Shown piece after piece: positions 23,915 through 35,284 of a stretch of DNA of 64,000 bases (the first letter of the stretch is position 1; each line of letters begins with the position of its first letter). The position numbers were made by a program, and so were the translations under genes. Origin of the DNA: Aegilops tauschii subsp. strangulata (lineage: Eukaryota > Streptophyta > Magnoliopsida > Poales > Poaceae); contig NC_053039.3 of assembly GCF_002575655.3 (NCBI RefSeq), positions 379,479,633-379,543,632 of the forward strand, in the 5' to 3' direction. Under the pieces are notes generated by a model, which was not told the origin of the DNA, searched no databases, and worked only from the letters and a program-made list of their open reading frames with translations.

Positions 23915-24440
23915 ATGCCGACCCCCAGTATTTATTTATCTGAGAACCCCGGACGCAACCCCGGGCAGTTTTGTCAAATTATTGTGGGACTTTACCTGCA
24001 GTACCATGAGTGCCACCCGTCCACCCCAGTACGAGTTGCTCAAATCGAGGATCACCCCATCCACCTCGAAATATTGGGCAGTGGTGCACATCCCTCCCGC
24101 CTACCCAAACCAAGATCCCACGGAAATCTCCTTCGTGGGGAAATCCATGCCGACTCCGCATATGGCCATAGAAGCTGCTGCGTACGAGGCGCTCACTCGT
24201 CTTCGATTCGCGGTACCCTATGCCAGCGAGCGAGGATACTATTATTTTCCGAGTCGTGCAGCACCCGGAGAAGTTGCATCTTTTCCCGGTGGACGAATTG
24301 AGAGAGATCCAGTACTGGCCAACCTTGCCCAGTACGTTATCGCTCAGGAACGTTTAACTCAGCGGGTAATGGGTTATCTCCAGAGCCTCGCTGATTTAAA
24401 TCCTCGGATCGCTATTGGCAGACCACTAAGGCCTGACTAG
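23915..24440 (+). pseudogene. Retrotransposon-borne dsRBD-like protein, unit B (frameshifted)
   Basis: Starts MPTPSIYLSENPGRN at 23,915; the frame shifts near 24,000-24,020 and continues to LRPD at 24,440. An internal ATG at 24,006 would give a 144-residue intact product starting MSATRPPQYELL. It is paralogous to unit A in the same order: P-x-Y strand (PPQYELLKS), KYWAVVHIP strand, ISFVGKS strand, AIEAAAYEALTRLR helix, YYYFPSR, then DPVLANLAQYVIAQERL. The first region again fits the dsRBD secondary-structure order; the canonical basic dipeptide is replaced by Pro-His. Either a real short protein from 24,006 or a pseudogene. Confidence 0.5.
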
Positions 24441-24969
24441 GAGAGGCGCATTCATCGACTGGTCAACCCACTTCCCCCGATAGAAGAGGAGTGTGCCCCA
24501 GTACCAGAGGCGTTTTCTCAGGACCCTGTCTTTTTGCCTTTTTCCTTGTAAACGCCTTCGCTGTATTTATTATCCCAGTTTTTTTATTTATGTGTTGTAG
24601 CGTGTTCGTAAATTTTGTGCGACGGATCCGTTTTTCTTTAGTTTCGGTTATGTGAGCAGTTTTACTGCTGTTAGTTTTGTTTTGTTTATTTTTGTCTCTC
24701 GCGGCATGGTTTTGAGGAGATTTCTTTCCCCGAGTCACTGCCACGTATATATTTTCATGCCATGGATTTTTATTCGCGCAACATCGTAACAGCAGACTCA
24801 CGACAACAACCACTCGACCTCGGGCACTACGGCAAATCCTTGAGCACATTTTTGCGCCTAACTAACCACACTCGAGGACACCACAGTCTCAGTGAGAGAG
24901 ATTTGGGAGTGACCATTCAGGCACGAGTTGCCCCAGCACATCGACAGCTGTTAGCGCTCAGTGACGCGC
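24441..24969 (+). other. Internal non-coding spacer of the nested element
   Basis: Follows unit B; T-rich, with runs resembling a 3' untranslated region (24,530-24,760). A Gln/Arg/Asp-rich open stretch begins at 24,762 and continues across the antisense gene. It has no family resemblance I recognise and is probably a shadow of it. Confidence 0.4.
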
Positions 24970-25131
24970 CTAATCCACGTGATCGCCGCCGCCGCGAAGA
25001 GCTAACACTCGAGCGGCAGCATCTCGACGATCATCCAGGATCATCGCGCACAGGAGCACGGAGAACCCCAGCAGCACCGCCAAACCTCCACACACCAGGA
25101 CCACATACCAGTCCGGCATCGCCTCCGCCAT
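24970..25131 (-). CDS. Small antisense membrane peptide ORF, 53 aa, hypothetical
   Basis: Antisense to the retrotransposon. Starts MAEAMPDWYVVLVCGG (25,131, context TCTAATGGCG) and ends GGGDHVD. One clear membrane segment spans residues 9-30 (VVLVCGGLAVLLGFSVLLCAM), followed by an Asp/Arg-rich cytosolic-type tail (ILDDRRDAAARVLALRGGG). A TATA box lies 100 bases upstream at 25,232-25,240. A TTTGCAG/GAGCTC sequence upstream could act as a splice acceptor in the leader. The extra partial copy at 17,521 keeps the TATA box but has lost this ORF. No family recognised. It may be a captured host gene or an antisense gene of the kind reported in some plant retrotransposons; a chance ORF is possible. 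Confidence 0.4.
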   Translation of the reverse strand: MAEAMPDWYVVLVCGGLAVLLGFSVLLCAMILDDRRDAAARVLALRGGGDHVD

Positions 25132-25231
25132 TAGAGCCTCGTCTCGAGCTCCTGCAAACACCAGTGGAGGAGAAGGAAGGAGGAGTAGGAACAAGGCCAG
25201 GTGTGAGGGAGAAGAGAGGAGCACCGCGGTC

Positions 25232-25240
25232 GTTTTATAG
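25232..25240 (-). promoter_or_regulatory. TATA box for the antisense ORF
   Basis: CTATAAAAC on the - strand, followed by a pyrimidine-rich leader, 100 bases before the ATG at 25,131. The same motif is kept in the truncated copy near 17,618. Confidence 0.5.
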
Positions 25241-25792
25241 ATCGAGATCGGTGTACGGTGGGTGAGGTCCACCAGCGCCGCTTGTCGCGCGATCGCCGGT
25301 GTTCGGAGGCGAGTCCGCGAGCAGTGCCGATAGCGCACTGGCCCGCGAGGTGAGTGCACGCTGCCCCGGCAGCTAGCACGTCGCGCACTACCACGGTATG
25401 GCCTCGATGCCCTACGAGCTAGGCATCGCCGGTGGAGGAAGCGCGGGAGAGCGCGCGAGAGAGAAGAGAGAGCCAGGGGTAGGAGAAGAGGCCGACAGTG
25501 GGCCCTGGGTCCACCTGTCAGCCAGAGAGAGCACTGTGCTCTCGGGTGCGACCAGCGTATTTTAGTAATTTAGAATTTATTCTAAATTACTGTATCTGCG
25601 TAGAAATATCTCGTTTTCCCTAACCGTGGATTTTTCCACACTACTCCAGTCTATCACACTGTGGTTTTCACACCACTTATTGCCCTCTCACTTTAGCCGC
25701 TTTGTTTTTGTGCAGTTAAATGATTCTCTTTTGATAAAAACAGTTTTTGTTCAAAACAGCTTTTAACAAATCTCGAGGACGAGATTTTTCTT

Positions 25793-25806
25793 AAGGGGGG
25801 TAGTGT
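25793..25806 (+). other. Polypurine tract of the nested element
   Basis: AAGGGGGGTAGTGT directly precedes the right LTR start TGTGACACCC at 25,807; the identical arrangement precedes the left LTR at 18,191. Confidence 0.85.
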
Positions 25807-28800
25807 TGTGACACCCAAAAATTTTGACCTTGTTTTATTTTTTAAAATTTTGCCAGGAAATAAAACTTTTCCATTTGTCAAGATTTACCCTTTTATTATT
25901 TTCGATTTTTGCCCCTAATGGAAAACTTTCCAAAAGTTTTATTGGACTTATATGCCCTTTTTATAAAAACAATTCCATATCAGTGGATTTATCTGCATAA
26001 TTAATTTCCAGGAGCTTTAATGCCTTTAAAATGATCTTTCATAATTTTGGAGCCCCTTTTTGCACTGCAAACTTTTGATAAGTGCCTTCAAAAATTTCAC
26101 CAAAATTTGGGGATGTCATGTGATGTTTCCACATCACTTTTATGCAAAAATACCTTTTGGCCATTGGAGATTTTGAGCTCTACACCAACTTTTCCAATCT
26201 GGTCCAGTAGGCACTTTTGCACTACAACCCATTTAAATATTTCTTTAAAAATTCTTCCAAGTGTTTGGAGATGTCAGTGGATGCATACAATTCAACTCTA
26301 TGCAAAAACCCAGGGTTGTTCTTTGAAAAATTTGAGTGAATCAACCTCTTTTTCATTCTGGTCCAGTTTGGTGTTTTGAACTGCAACCCCATTCTATTTT
26401 GCTCTAGTGCTCTTGAGCTTTTTCCTACCTATAGTACTCTCTGCCAAACTCTTAAGTCCAGGAGATTGGACCCTTTGGCATATTTTTGGTGCATGCAATG
26501 ATAGCCTTTAGTTTCTGCCCAAAACTGGTTTTCTCCAAGACTTGCACTAACAAGTTTCTGGTTTTGCCCAAGTGATCGTACCACCATCTCCTGCATCTAA
26601 AGAGACCCTGATCTGGAGATTTTGGCCACTCCAAGAGTTACCTAAGTGCACTTGGCATTCTGTCGAACACCTGGTATGCACAGTCTGTTTTGGCATGAGT
26701 TCCTTGTTTGCACTGTGAACTTGCTCCAATGACCCAGCAACCATGTCCACTGAGTGCCTTGCTACCCCTACCTCCATCCTGTGCAGTGCCAGCTCCACCC
26801 TCGCGCTCTAGACCGCACTGGCATTTCGTCGAGCAGGTGCCGTGCGTGCTCTGGGCGCGCCCAGAGCGCATGTTTTGCACGCGCGCGCACTGAACCGACA
26901 CGCCGCACTGCCGCACTCGACGCGACCCGTCCCTGGCCCCTTCTGCATCGCTGAACCGCGCACTAGCCCGCCTCCTGCTCCACGGCATCTCTGGCGCCCT
27001 GCAGCGCTGCTGGCAGCGCCCTTGGCGGCACGCCGGCGTCGGCAGCGGCCTCTGCCATGTCCGGCACCGCCCAAACCACACCAGCGCGCCAGCTGCCCCT
27101 GTGAATAGCTCGTGCTTATCCTCATGCTCGTCGGCACGCGTTCGTCGCCGCCATGACGCCCTGCAGCTACAGAAACGGCTGTCGCCGGCGATCCTATCTT
27201 CAGCCGCCGCGGTCCAACCTCGAGCGCCTATATAAAGGGTCCCCGAGCTCGTTCAAGGCTTCAGGCGACATCAGACCCTCCCCGTGAAGCTTCCCACGCA
27301 GTGGATCGACCCGTAGTGGCCATCTTCCTCAACTCCGGCCAGTTCGGCCGCCGCCAAGCTCCGGTGCGATTCGTCGCAACCAGCCGCTCTTTCGCCCGAC
27401 CAACGCCACCAGTAGTTTCCTCTAGTCCATGCGGAGCTGCCCAACTACCCAACTTCGGTCAGAGATTACCGGAGCACAAAAGTCACTTCGCCACCGTAGC
27501 CTCCGTCCGCCGCGGAGCTCGCCGCCGGTGACCTCCTCCGTCCCCACCTACCTAGCACCCACCCAGAGGACCGCCTCGGTCTAGCCGTTCCATCCCCGCT
27601 CTTGGATGCCCGTGTGGCGCTGTCATTCGTCGACGGCGATCGCCGGAGCCCCGCTCCCGTCGGGTAGAAGATAGGAGAAGGAGGGAAGAACGGTCAAACC
27701 TGACCAGTGGGCCCTCTGGACCCACTGTCAGTGACCCACGCGCTGTCTGCTCTGTTTTAAGTGAAGGCGCAGACGTCCTGAGTACGTTTCCTCTACTACG
27801 AAAGCGTATTTCCCCTCGAAACGTTTTCTTTTCTGGTTTTATTTAAAAGCTGAGATTTGACCAAACTTTGACTGGCTATAACTTTTAAAATAAAACTCCT
27901 AATAAGTTGATTCTTTTTCCTACCCCTCTCAAATTTCATCTAGTTTATTTTAAGATTTATTTCAAAAATATTTGAGACAACTTTTTGTACTGTGTTTGAA
28001 ATATTTGTTATTTGGATATTTTGCAAAATAGGATTTTTGGAGAAAAGGGAAAGCTTCCAAAAAGTGCATCCCTTGCATACTCTTGAAGGCAAGCATTTCT
28101 GAACTCTGGCATAATATTTTTGGGTGGTGTTTTGATACGGTTTCGACACCACTTTGACGTGGAGTGTATGCTATTATATGTGACGGTAAGATCATTCACA
28201 TGAGTGCTTTTTGGAGATATCTTGTGGTCAGCAATGGTTACGCTAGTGTTTTGGACCATCCTCGTGAGCCCCTCATGCATACCGGAAGGTAGCCGGGAAA
28301 GTCGTGGTCTTGGGTAGACACGAGCTTGTCCCTAGTCCCTCGTCGAGACGAGTATGTCCGGTATGGCATGGTGAGGCTTAATGAGTGGTGATTTATTCCA
28401 CTAATGGTAATATTGTTGGAGGATACTTGGACCACCTGAGTCGGTCGCAGGTCGAGTCTTGATCAGTAGCTTCCCTATTTGTTGGTACCACCACTTGTCC
28501 CTGTCGCAGACGGGGTATGGTTCAGTAAGTTGTCAACCCCTTACCAAAGCACACACCGTACAGAGAGGCCATAGTGGAAGATACCGGAGGCCTGCGGTAG
28601 GCATGCCACTTGGTCCGGGGGCATGGGTGTTTTCCGGTTGGGACCGAGAGGGGGGGCACCCCCTTAGAGCGCGCGAATAGAAATTTGATCCCATGCTACG
28701 TCGAGGTTGTAGCCTCCCCACTTAGAGTTTTGCTTGGCAGGTGTCGTGGGTGATTCCAGACATCGATGAGTTAAGCTGGTGTGTGCAGGTCAGGCGTGTT

Positions 28801-30053
28801 TTCAATTAAAAGACCGTAGGCGGAATTAGTCCCGATGGACTAAATAAATCCGTTACTCGTGGGAAAATAGTACTCCCTCTGCAGAGGATATATCCTGTTG
28901 GTTAGCCATATTCTTGAGTAAGGACCACAGTCTGAGTTAAATCTGGTAACGGTATTCGAATGGAGAACGATTTAATTAGAGCTCAGTGACGGTTTTTCGG
29001 ATGGAGACAAGGCTAACTGGATCATAGTAACAGTATTCGGATGGAGAACGAATCAGCTAGAACTCAGTGACGGTCTTCGGATGGAGAAACGACTAGACTA
29101 AATTTTTGTCCATGACCTGTGACATCTGAGGATCATGTTGTAATTTTATTATTATTATGGACTAACCATTTACATTATGTATTTTTGTTGAGTATCCCTA
29201 GGATGGTTCTACCTCCTGGATATTCACTGTGATTATTCTTTTATAAGCCCTTTATGTGGTGTCGCTCAGACGCCCGACTGCGGCATGCTTGTTGTTTATT
29301 TATCTTTTATAAGCCCTTTATGTGGTGTCGCTCAGACGCCCGACTGCGGCATGCTTGCTGTTTATTTATCTTTTATAAGCCCTTTATGTGGTGTCGCCCC
29401 GACGCCCGACTGCGGCATTATTATTCTTGCAGTTTCCTCTCGAGGAGTCATTCAGACCCTCGTTTGGCACCCAGTACTATTATTCTTGCAGTTTCCTCTC
29501 GAGGAGTCATTCAGACCCTCGTTCGGCACCTAGTACTTTACTTTGGATTATTTTGTTTTTTACCACATGTGTGCATCATGGTTTTTCCTATTTTTCGTGA
29601 CAGGCGTGTGATCATATAGTATTCCGGAGCACGTTTGATATATTATACCCGTGTTCTAAATGTTTGCGAGTACATTCAAACGTACTCACTGGCTTGTCCC
29701 TGGCTATTGTCTTGGCCAGATTTTCGCGCATGGAGATAAGCATCGCGGTGACAGCCTCGGAGCCTACGTGTTGACGATAGCAACCTTGCGAAGATAGGAG
29801 TTATCCTGGTCAGCTGTTCTTGTGGGAAATGGAGTCCCATAGACGCAGATGTATCCAACCGCTTCCGCCCTCGACCACTAGAAACCAAATGTTGTACTCC
29901 TAGGCCACAATGGTCTTGTACTACATATTTTTGTACCTTGCTTGGAATTCTTGTATCAAGTTGGTGCCTCATCAGCTAACGGTAATCCTGGGGCTGGTGA
30001 GCACAAAGGCCGTTTTTCTGGGAAATTATTATCCCAAAAATCCGGTCGTGACA
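25807..30053 (+). repeat. Right LTR of the nested retrotransposon (4,247 bp)
   Basis: Ends GGTCGTGACA at 30,053, where the host Tekay LTR resumes with CGGCGAGG. Differs from the left LTR by scattered substitutions only, indicating a recent origin. The LTR TATA box is at 27,228-27,237. Confidence 0.95.
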
Positions 30054-31019
30054 CGGCGAGGCCGTAGACGTCGTCAGCGAGCTCGGGCAGGGTCGAACGC
30101 GAGCGGAACGGCGACGGCGATCTCGGGTGGCCGGAGACGAAGACGATGGCGATGGTGGCGCTCCAGGGCCTCCCGAGGCACGTGGCTTGGCTTCGAGGAC
30201 AAGGAAGACGGCGCGGAGCTGTTGGACTTGTCAGGGAGACGAGGCCGTGGCGGTGGGCGCGGCAACGGCATGCGGCGGCGACGGTAGCGCTCGGGCGCGG
30301 TGAGAGAGAGCGAGGGAGAGGAGGGGAGGCCACGGGAGAGGGAGAGAGAGGTGCGGGGCGGCGCGTGGCGTCGCGCGGGGCATCCAGGCGACGAGGGGGA
30401 GGACAGGCAGGCAGGTGGCGTGGCGGCACGGCGGTGCGCACGCGTCGGCCACACGCCCCTGGCCTCCTAGCGGGAGGTGGAGGACGACTGGCACTGGCCA
30501 GTCGGCTGGGCCGGCCTATTGGGCCACTGGGCTGCCAAGTAAGAAGCCCAAGTAGGCTCCTACTCCTTTTTCCTTTCTGTTTTTGTTTTCTTTTCTATTT
30601 CTGTAATTTTTGTTTCTGATTTAGTAAAATACTAAATCAATTTGTTTGCCTCTGATAATTTTTGTAGGGACTAGTTGGATTAATCCAAAGCCCCACACCA
30701 AAAATCAGAGATATTGGACATATATTAAATATATAACTAATATATATCCAATGCAAATATTTATGCATTAATTCCAAATGGCCAAAATAAATATTTATGA
30801 GCTTCTAAAAATATTGGTTTGAATTTTACCTCTGACCAACATTTTCAGAGAGCAACATGAACATTTTCTTGGACCTTTTTGGAGCAATTTTTAACTAGGT
30901 TACTTCGAGAAATGATTTCTGAGGGTTTCACAAATCCCCATTTCAAATTTAAATGAAATTTAAACATGATGCACACATGACTAGCTAGTCTAGGTCATAC
31001 CAGAACTAGGGATGTGACA
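30054..31019 (-). repeat. 5' LTR of the Tekay-like element, outer segment
   Basis: Matches 10,590-11,556 of the intact LTR and ends at the AGACT duplication. With 16,513-17,512 it makes up the interrupted LTR. Confidence 0.93.
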
Positions 31020-31510
31020 AGACTCGACGCAGTAATAGCGGCGAGGCGTGCGGTATGCACGGGGCATGGAGACGGGCCAGGGCTCTGGTGGTCATACATG
31101 TGGTGAGACAACTGCGAATTTGACTCGGGATGATTACAAGGAACGGTGAAATTTCTTCAAGTTTCAGACAGTCGGTCAAGAAAGGAGCGGTGGTGTTGAG
31201 TTCAGGTAACTCTTGTGTGTGACACCCAAAATGTGAGTTGTTCACTTTCACGCAGGTCAGTGATCAGTGTGTAATGGCGTTGGACTGATACTCTAGAAGT
31301 TGGGAGCACAAACTAGAGTAATAAGGAACTTAATTTGGCTCGAGCGTTGACTGTGGTCAAGAAAAGAAGGGGATACAAGTGGCAGGTGGAGTCACATGGA
31401 GTCTTTGGAGTAGCAGCGGTACTCATGGGATCTACTCAAGTCCAATGTACATGGAAGTTTGATGCATTGACGAACTCAAGGTGGGGAAGAATATTCGCCA
31501 AGGTGGAGTT
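31020..31510 (+). mobile_element. Copia retrotransposon internal segment (right part)
   Basis: Begins with the second AGACT copy and runs to a short purine tract (AAGGTGGAGTT) before the LTR. It continues 7067-7466. No intact coding region is visible; the open frame at 31,335-31,583 has no recognisable domain and crosses into the LTR. Confidence 0.7.
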
Positions 31511-31887
31511 TGTTAGAGTTGTGTCGAATATTGTGTACAAGGTAGGTTACAGTTGGACTTATAGTTGTATTGTGTTTAGATAGGATATGGAGTCATGTCC
31601 AAGTAGGACACTTGTATCCTAGGCCTCTCATATATAGCGGGGCTAGACACACGATGTAACCTATGCCAACATAATAGCACTGGAACGCAAGGGAAGCTGG
31701 TGGCATGTGCCGGCCTCCAGGGCGACCTGGTGCGGTATTGTAGCGGTGTCATGGGGAGGGAGCGCCCATAGTCAGGCCCCGGGGATGTAGCCATATCGGT
31801 GAACCTCGTTAACAAATCTCGGTGTCGTGCTCGTGTGATTGCTTGGTCCTCGGATGATCGAGGGTATGCCTCGGATTTATTCTAACA
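31511..31887 (+). repeat. 3' LTR of a Copia element (377 bp)
   Basis: Begins TGTTAGAGTTG and ends TATTCTAACA, giving matching inverted ends. It contains CATATATAGCGGGG, a TATA-like box, near its middle. A polypurine tract precedes it. The expected 5-bp target duplication after it would be CCTTG (31,888-31,892); its partner lies off the window. Short LTR and sequence fit Triticeae Copia families such as Claudia; the name is tentative. Confidence 0.8.
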
Positions 31888-32805
31888 CCTTGAATATTAC
31901 CTTGGGGTGCCTTGGGCATCCCCAAACTTAGGGTCTTGTCACTCCTTATTCTCCTCATATTGACAACTCACCCAAAACTTAAAAACTTAACGGAACTTCG
32001 TTAGATAGGTTAGTATGATAAAGAGCAAACCATTTCACTTTGGTACTGTCAAAGACAAGATTAATAATTCTTTCCACACAATGCCTACTGTAGCATATCA
32101 TTCTACAATTTATATTGAGCAATATAAGCCGTAGAAACTAGAAAACAAGCAAACTATGCATTGAAAACAGAATCTGTCAGAAACAGAACAGTCTGTAGTA
32201 ATCTGTACTCCAACCATACTTCTGCTACTCAAAAAAATCTGAAAAATTAGGACAACGTATAGAATTTGTATATCTATCACCTGTAAAAAAGTCAGATCAA
32301 AATTACCTTCTAGTGAATTTTCAAAATTCCTGGACTGAGCTCAAAAGTTTCTGTTTTTGCACAGATTCAAGTCAACTATCATCCACACTATCTCAAAGGC
32401 TTTACTTGGCACTTTATTGAAACAAAAGCAATAAAACATGATTACTACAGTAGCATAATCATGTGAACACATAAAAATAGTAGGGGGTAAATGTTGGGTT
32501 GTCTACCAACAAGTGCTTTTCTTTAATGCCTTTTAGGTAGACATGATGATTTCAATGATGCTCGCATAAAAGATAAGAATTGAAACATAAAGAGAGCATC
32601 ATGAATTGTAAGTTCCTCTCTCATAATAATTTTCAGTAGCATCATGAATAGATTCATCAATATAACCATCACATGAAGCATTGTTTTCATGATCCACAAG
32701 CATAGAAATTTTATTACTCTCCACATAAGAAAATTTCTTCTCATTCACAATGGTGGGAGTATCATATGAAACTCGAATACTATAAATTGTTTCCACATGA
32801 AAAGA
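31888..32805 (-). other. Non-coding internal part of the Athila-group element
   Basis: AT-rich sequence with no open frame of substance apart from short ones at 32,523-32,796. The phrase GTTGGGTTGTCTACCAACAAG (32,495-32,515) is typical of Sabrina/Fatima-like internal regions. Nothing functional is visible. Confidence 0.5.
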
Positions 32806-34170
32806 CTAATGTTCAGGAAAAGGGTAATCATAACTATGACAAGTTTTATAAATATAATAATCACTACTTTTTATAACATAAGTATCATCACAATAATCAT
32901 CATAAGTAGCAACTTTGTTCTCATCATAGATAGGAGGCATGCAATCATCATAGAAAATTTGATCATTCAGAGTAGGGGGACTAAAAAGATCATCTTCATT
33001 AAGCATATCATCCCCAAGCTTGGGACAAAAATTAATTTCAGCAAATAAATTCTCAAACATGTCGTTCTCATCAAACATAGCATCCCCAAGCTTATTACTT
33101 GGCATATCATAAGCATAATCACTCTCATCATTAATAGTATGAATAGCACCAACGGTATAACAATTGCTATCATCATAATTTCCCAAGTTGCTGCCAAAAA
33201 GATTTCCAAGATTATAAGAAGTATCATTATCTTCCCAATCATAATCATTACAACAAGTAATAGGCGTCACGAAATCATACTCAATATCATCATCCTCCAT
33301 CAACATATTTGATTCACTTTCATGAGGCACAATGGTGATAGGAGCAATATTACTTGGGAGAGTTACCTTTTTACCTATACTTCTCATTTTTTTTCCTTTT
33401 CTTCTTCACCACCTCACATATGGGTTTAATCAATTTTTTTGAGCTTCTTGTTGAAGAGATTGATTGGATAGGAAGCTCCTCCTTGTTACCTGATTCATCA
33501 TAATACACACTAGGAGGGTATTGGGAAATATTTTCCCTTTCATTAGTACTCTTTTCATATTACATTTGTTTTCATGTCTTTAGATAGTTGGCAATATAAG
33601 GATTCTCAATGCAATTTACCGCACAAAACATATAAATTTCCTCTAGATCAAAATCAAGAAATCTCTTGAGATTAAATTTTGGAATACCCTCAGTTATACG
33701 TTTCATTTCTTCATACCCCAAAAGAAGACTAAGCTCATTATGATGCTCAAAGGTAATCAAGTTATCACAATTTATGGACACGATTTGATCATGAAACAGT
33801 TTGCATTGGAGATTTAAATGACCACGTTCATTGCAAAGTTCACAAGGATGGCGAGAAAAATTAAATCTTTTAGCACAATCATCTAGCCTCTCTTGCAACT
33901 TTTTCCTTTCTAAATATTTATGCAATTGCACTCCCAATTCACTCCGCAAAAATTGACATTCTTATAGGAGACATCATTATCATGACTAATGCAATCATCA
34001 ATAACATCATGGATATTCAAAGAATTCATACTAGCAATACTGCAATCATGCCCATTATCCAACGTTTTTATGCCATAAATTTTGTTGAATTCTTTTTCTA
34101 GCAATTGAGCACAATCATCGGAATCCTTATTCTCAAGATAGAGAACAACCTGAGGTAACCCAATCTCCAT
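32806..34170 (-). pseudogene. Decayed acidic zinc-knuckle ORF of the Athila-group element
   Basis: Three open segments on the - strand (34,170-33,910; 33,949-33,572; 33,387-32,806), separated by frameshifts or stops, look like one former protein. The middle one has a perfect CCHC knuckle (CELCNERGHLNLQC, near 33,850). The last is extremely rich in Asp, Glu, Asn and Tyr. Gag-like or accessory function is inferred from the knuckle and from position after the PBS; no capsid or pol domain is present in this part. Confidence 0.6.
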
Positions 34171-34266
34171 TTTTTTGTAATTTTCTATTATAAAACCAAA
34201 CAAGTGAAACAAGAAACTAAAAGATTCAATTGCAAGATCTAAAGATATACCTTCAAGCACTCACCT

Positions 34267-34283
34267 CCCCGGCAACGGTGCCA
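34267..34283 (-). other. Primer binding site, tRNA-Asp type
   Basis: On the - strand TGGCACCGTTGCCGGGG lies 10 bases inside the LTR end. It differs by one base from the common Athila-type TGGCGCCGTTGCCGGGG. Confidence 0.85.
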
Positions 34284-34293
34284 GAAAAGAGCT

Positions 34294-35238
34294 TGATGTC
34301 TATTGCACAACTTGTTCTTGTAGACTCGTGTTGGGCTTCCAAGCGCAGAGTTTTGTAGGACAGTAACAATTTTCCCTCAAGTGGATGACCTAAGGTTTAT
34401 CAATCCGTGGGAGGCATAGGATGAAAATGATCTCTCTCAAACAACCTGCAATCAAATAATAAAAAGTCTCTTGTGTCCCCAACACACCAAATACTATGAC
34501 AATTCGTATAGGTGCACTAGTTCGGCGAAGAGACGGCGATACAAGCGTAGTAATGATGGTAGATATTGATTTTTGTAATAGGAACAATAAAAACAGCAAG
34601 GTAGCAAGTGACAAAAGTGAGCACAAACGGTATTGCAATGCTTGAAAATGAGGCCTAGGGTCCGTAATTTCGCTAGTGCAATCTCCCAACAATGCTAATA
34701 TAATTGGATCATATAACCATCCCTCAAAGTGCGGTGAAGAATCACTCCAAAGTTCCTATCTAGCGGAGAACATAAGAAGAAATTGTTTGTAGGGTACGAA
34801 ACCACCTCGAAGCTATTCTTTCCGATCGATCTATCCAATAATTCGTACTAAAATAACACCAAATAATTTCAGATTCATAATACTCAATCCAACACAAAGA
34901 ACCTCAAATAGTGCCCCAAGATTTCTACCGGAGAAACAAAGACAAGAACGTGCATCAATCCCTATGCATAGATTAACCCAATGTCACCTCGGGAATCCGC
35001 GAGTTGAGTGCCAAAACATATATCAAGTGAATCAATACGATACCCCATTGTCACCACGAGTATTCATAGCAAGACATATATAAGGTGTTCTCAAATCCAA
35101 AAAAGTATCCGATCCGATAAAACGAAATCTCAAAGGGAAAACTCAATTCATCACAACCAGGTAGAGAAGGGAAAACACCATATGATCCGACTATATTAAC
35201 AAAGCTCACGATACATCAAGATCGTGCCATCTCAAGAA

Positions 35239-35284
<46 letters not shown>

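Larger units (their letters stand above)
17521..30053 (+). mobile_element. Nested non-autonomous LTR retrotransposon, tandem LTR arrangement, left-truncated
   Basis: Order: partial internal 3' end (17,521-18,190), LTR (18,191-22,436), full internal region (22,437-25,806), LTR (25,807-30,053). LTRs begin TGTGACACCC and end GGTCGTGACA. PBS (TGGTATCAGAGCC, 22,441) and polypurine tract (AAGGGGGGTAGTGT, just before each LTR) show + orientation. The first 670 bases duplicate 25,134-25,806, so at least a two-internal tandem array once existed. A deletion removed its left part together with 2.1 kb of host LTR. No gag, protease, reverse transcriptase or integrase is recognisable. The right side rejoins the host LTR exactly at 30,054 (equivalent to 10,590). 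Confidence 0.9.
7467..31019 (-). mobile_element. Tekay-like Ty3/gypsy chromovirus with nested insertion
   Basis: A complete LTR retrotransposon on the - strand. Read in its own direction its LTRs begin TGTCACATCCC and end TCCTGACA. The target-site duplication AGACT is perfect (7462-7466 and 31,020-31,024). The 3' LTR is 7467-11,556, the internal region 11,557-16,512 with one gag-pol frame ending in a chromodomain, and the 5' LTR runs from 16,513 to 31,019. The 5' LTR is split by another retrotransposon and has lost about 2.1 kb. Long LTRs plus a C-terminal chromodomain fit the Tekay/Del clade. Three stop codons in gag-pol make it defective. Confidence 0.95.
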
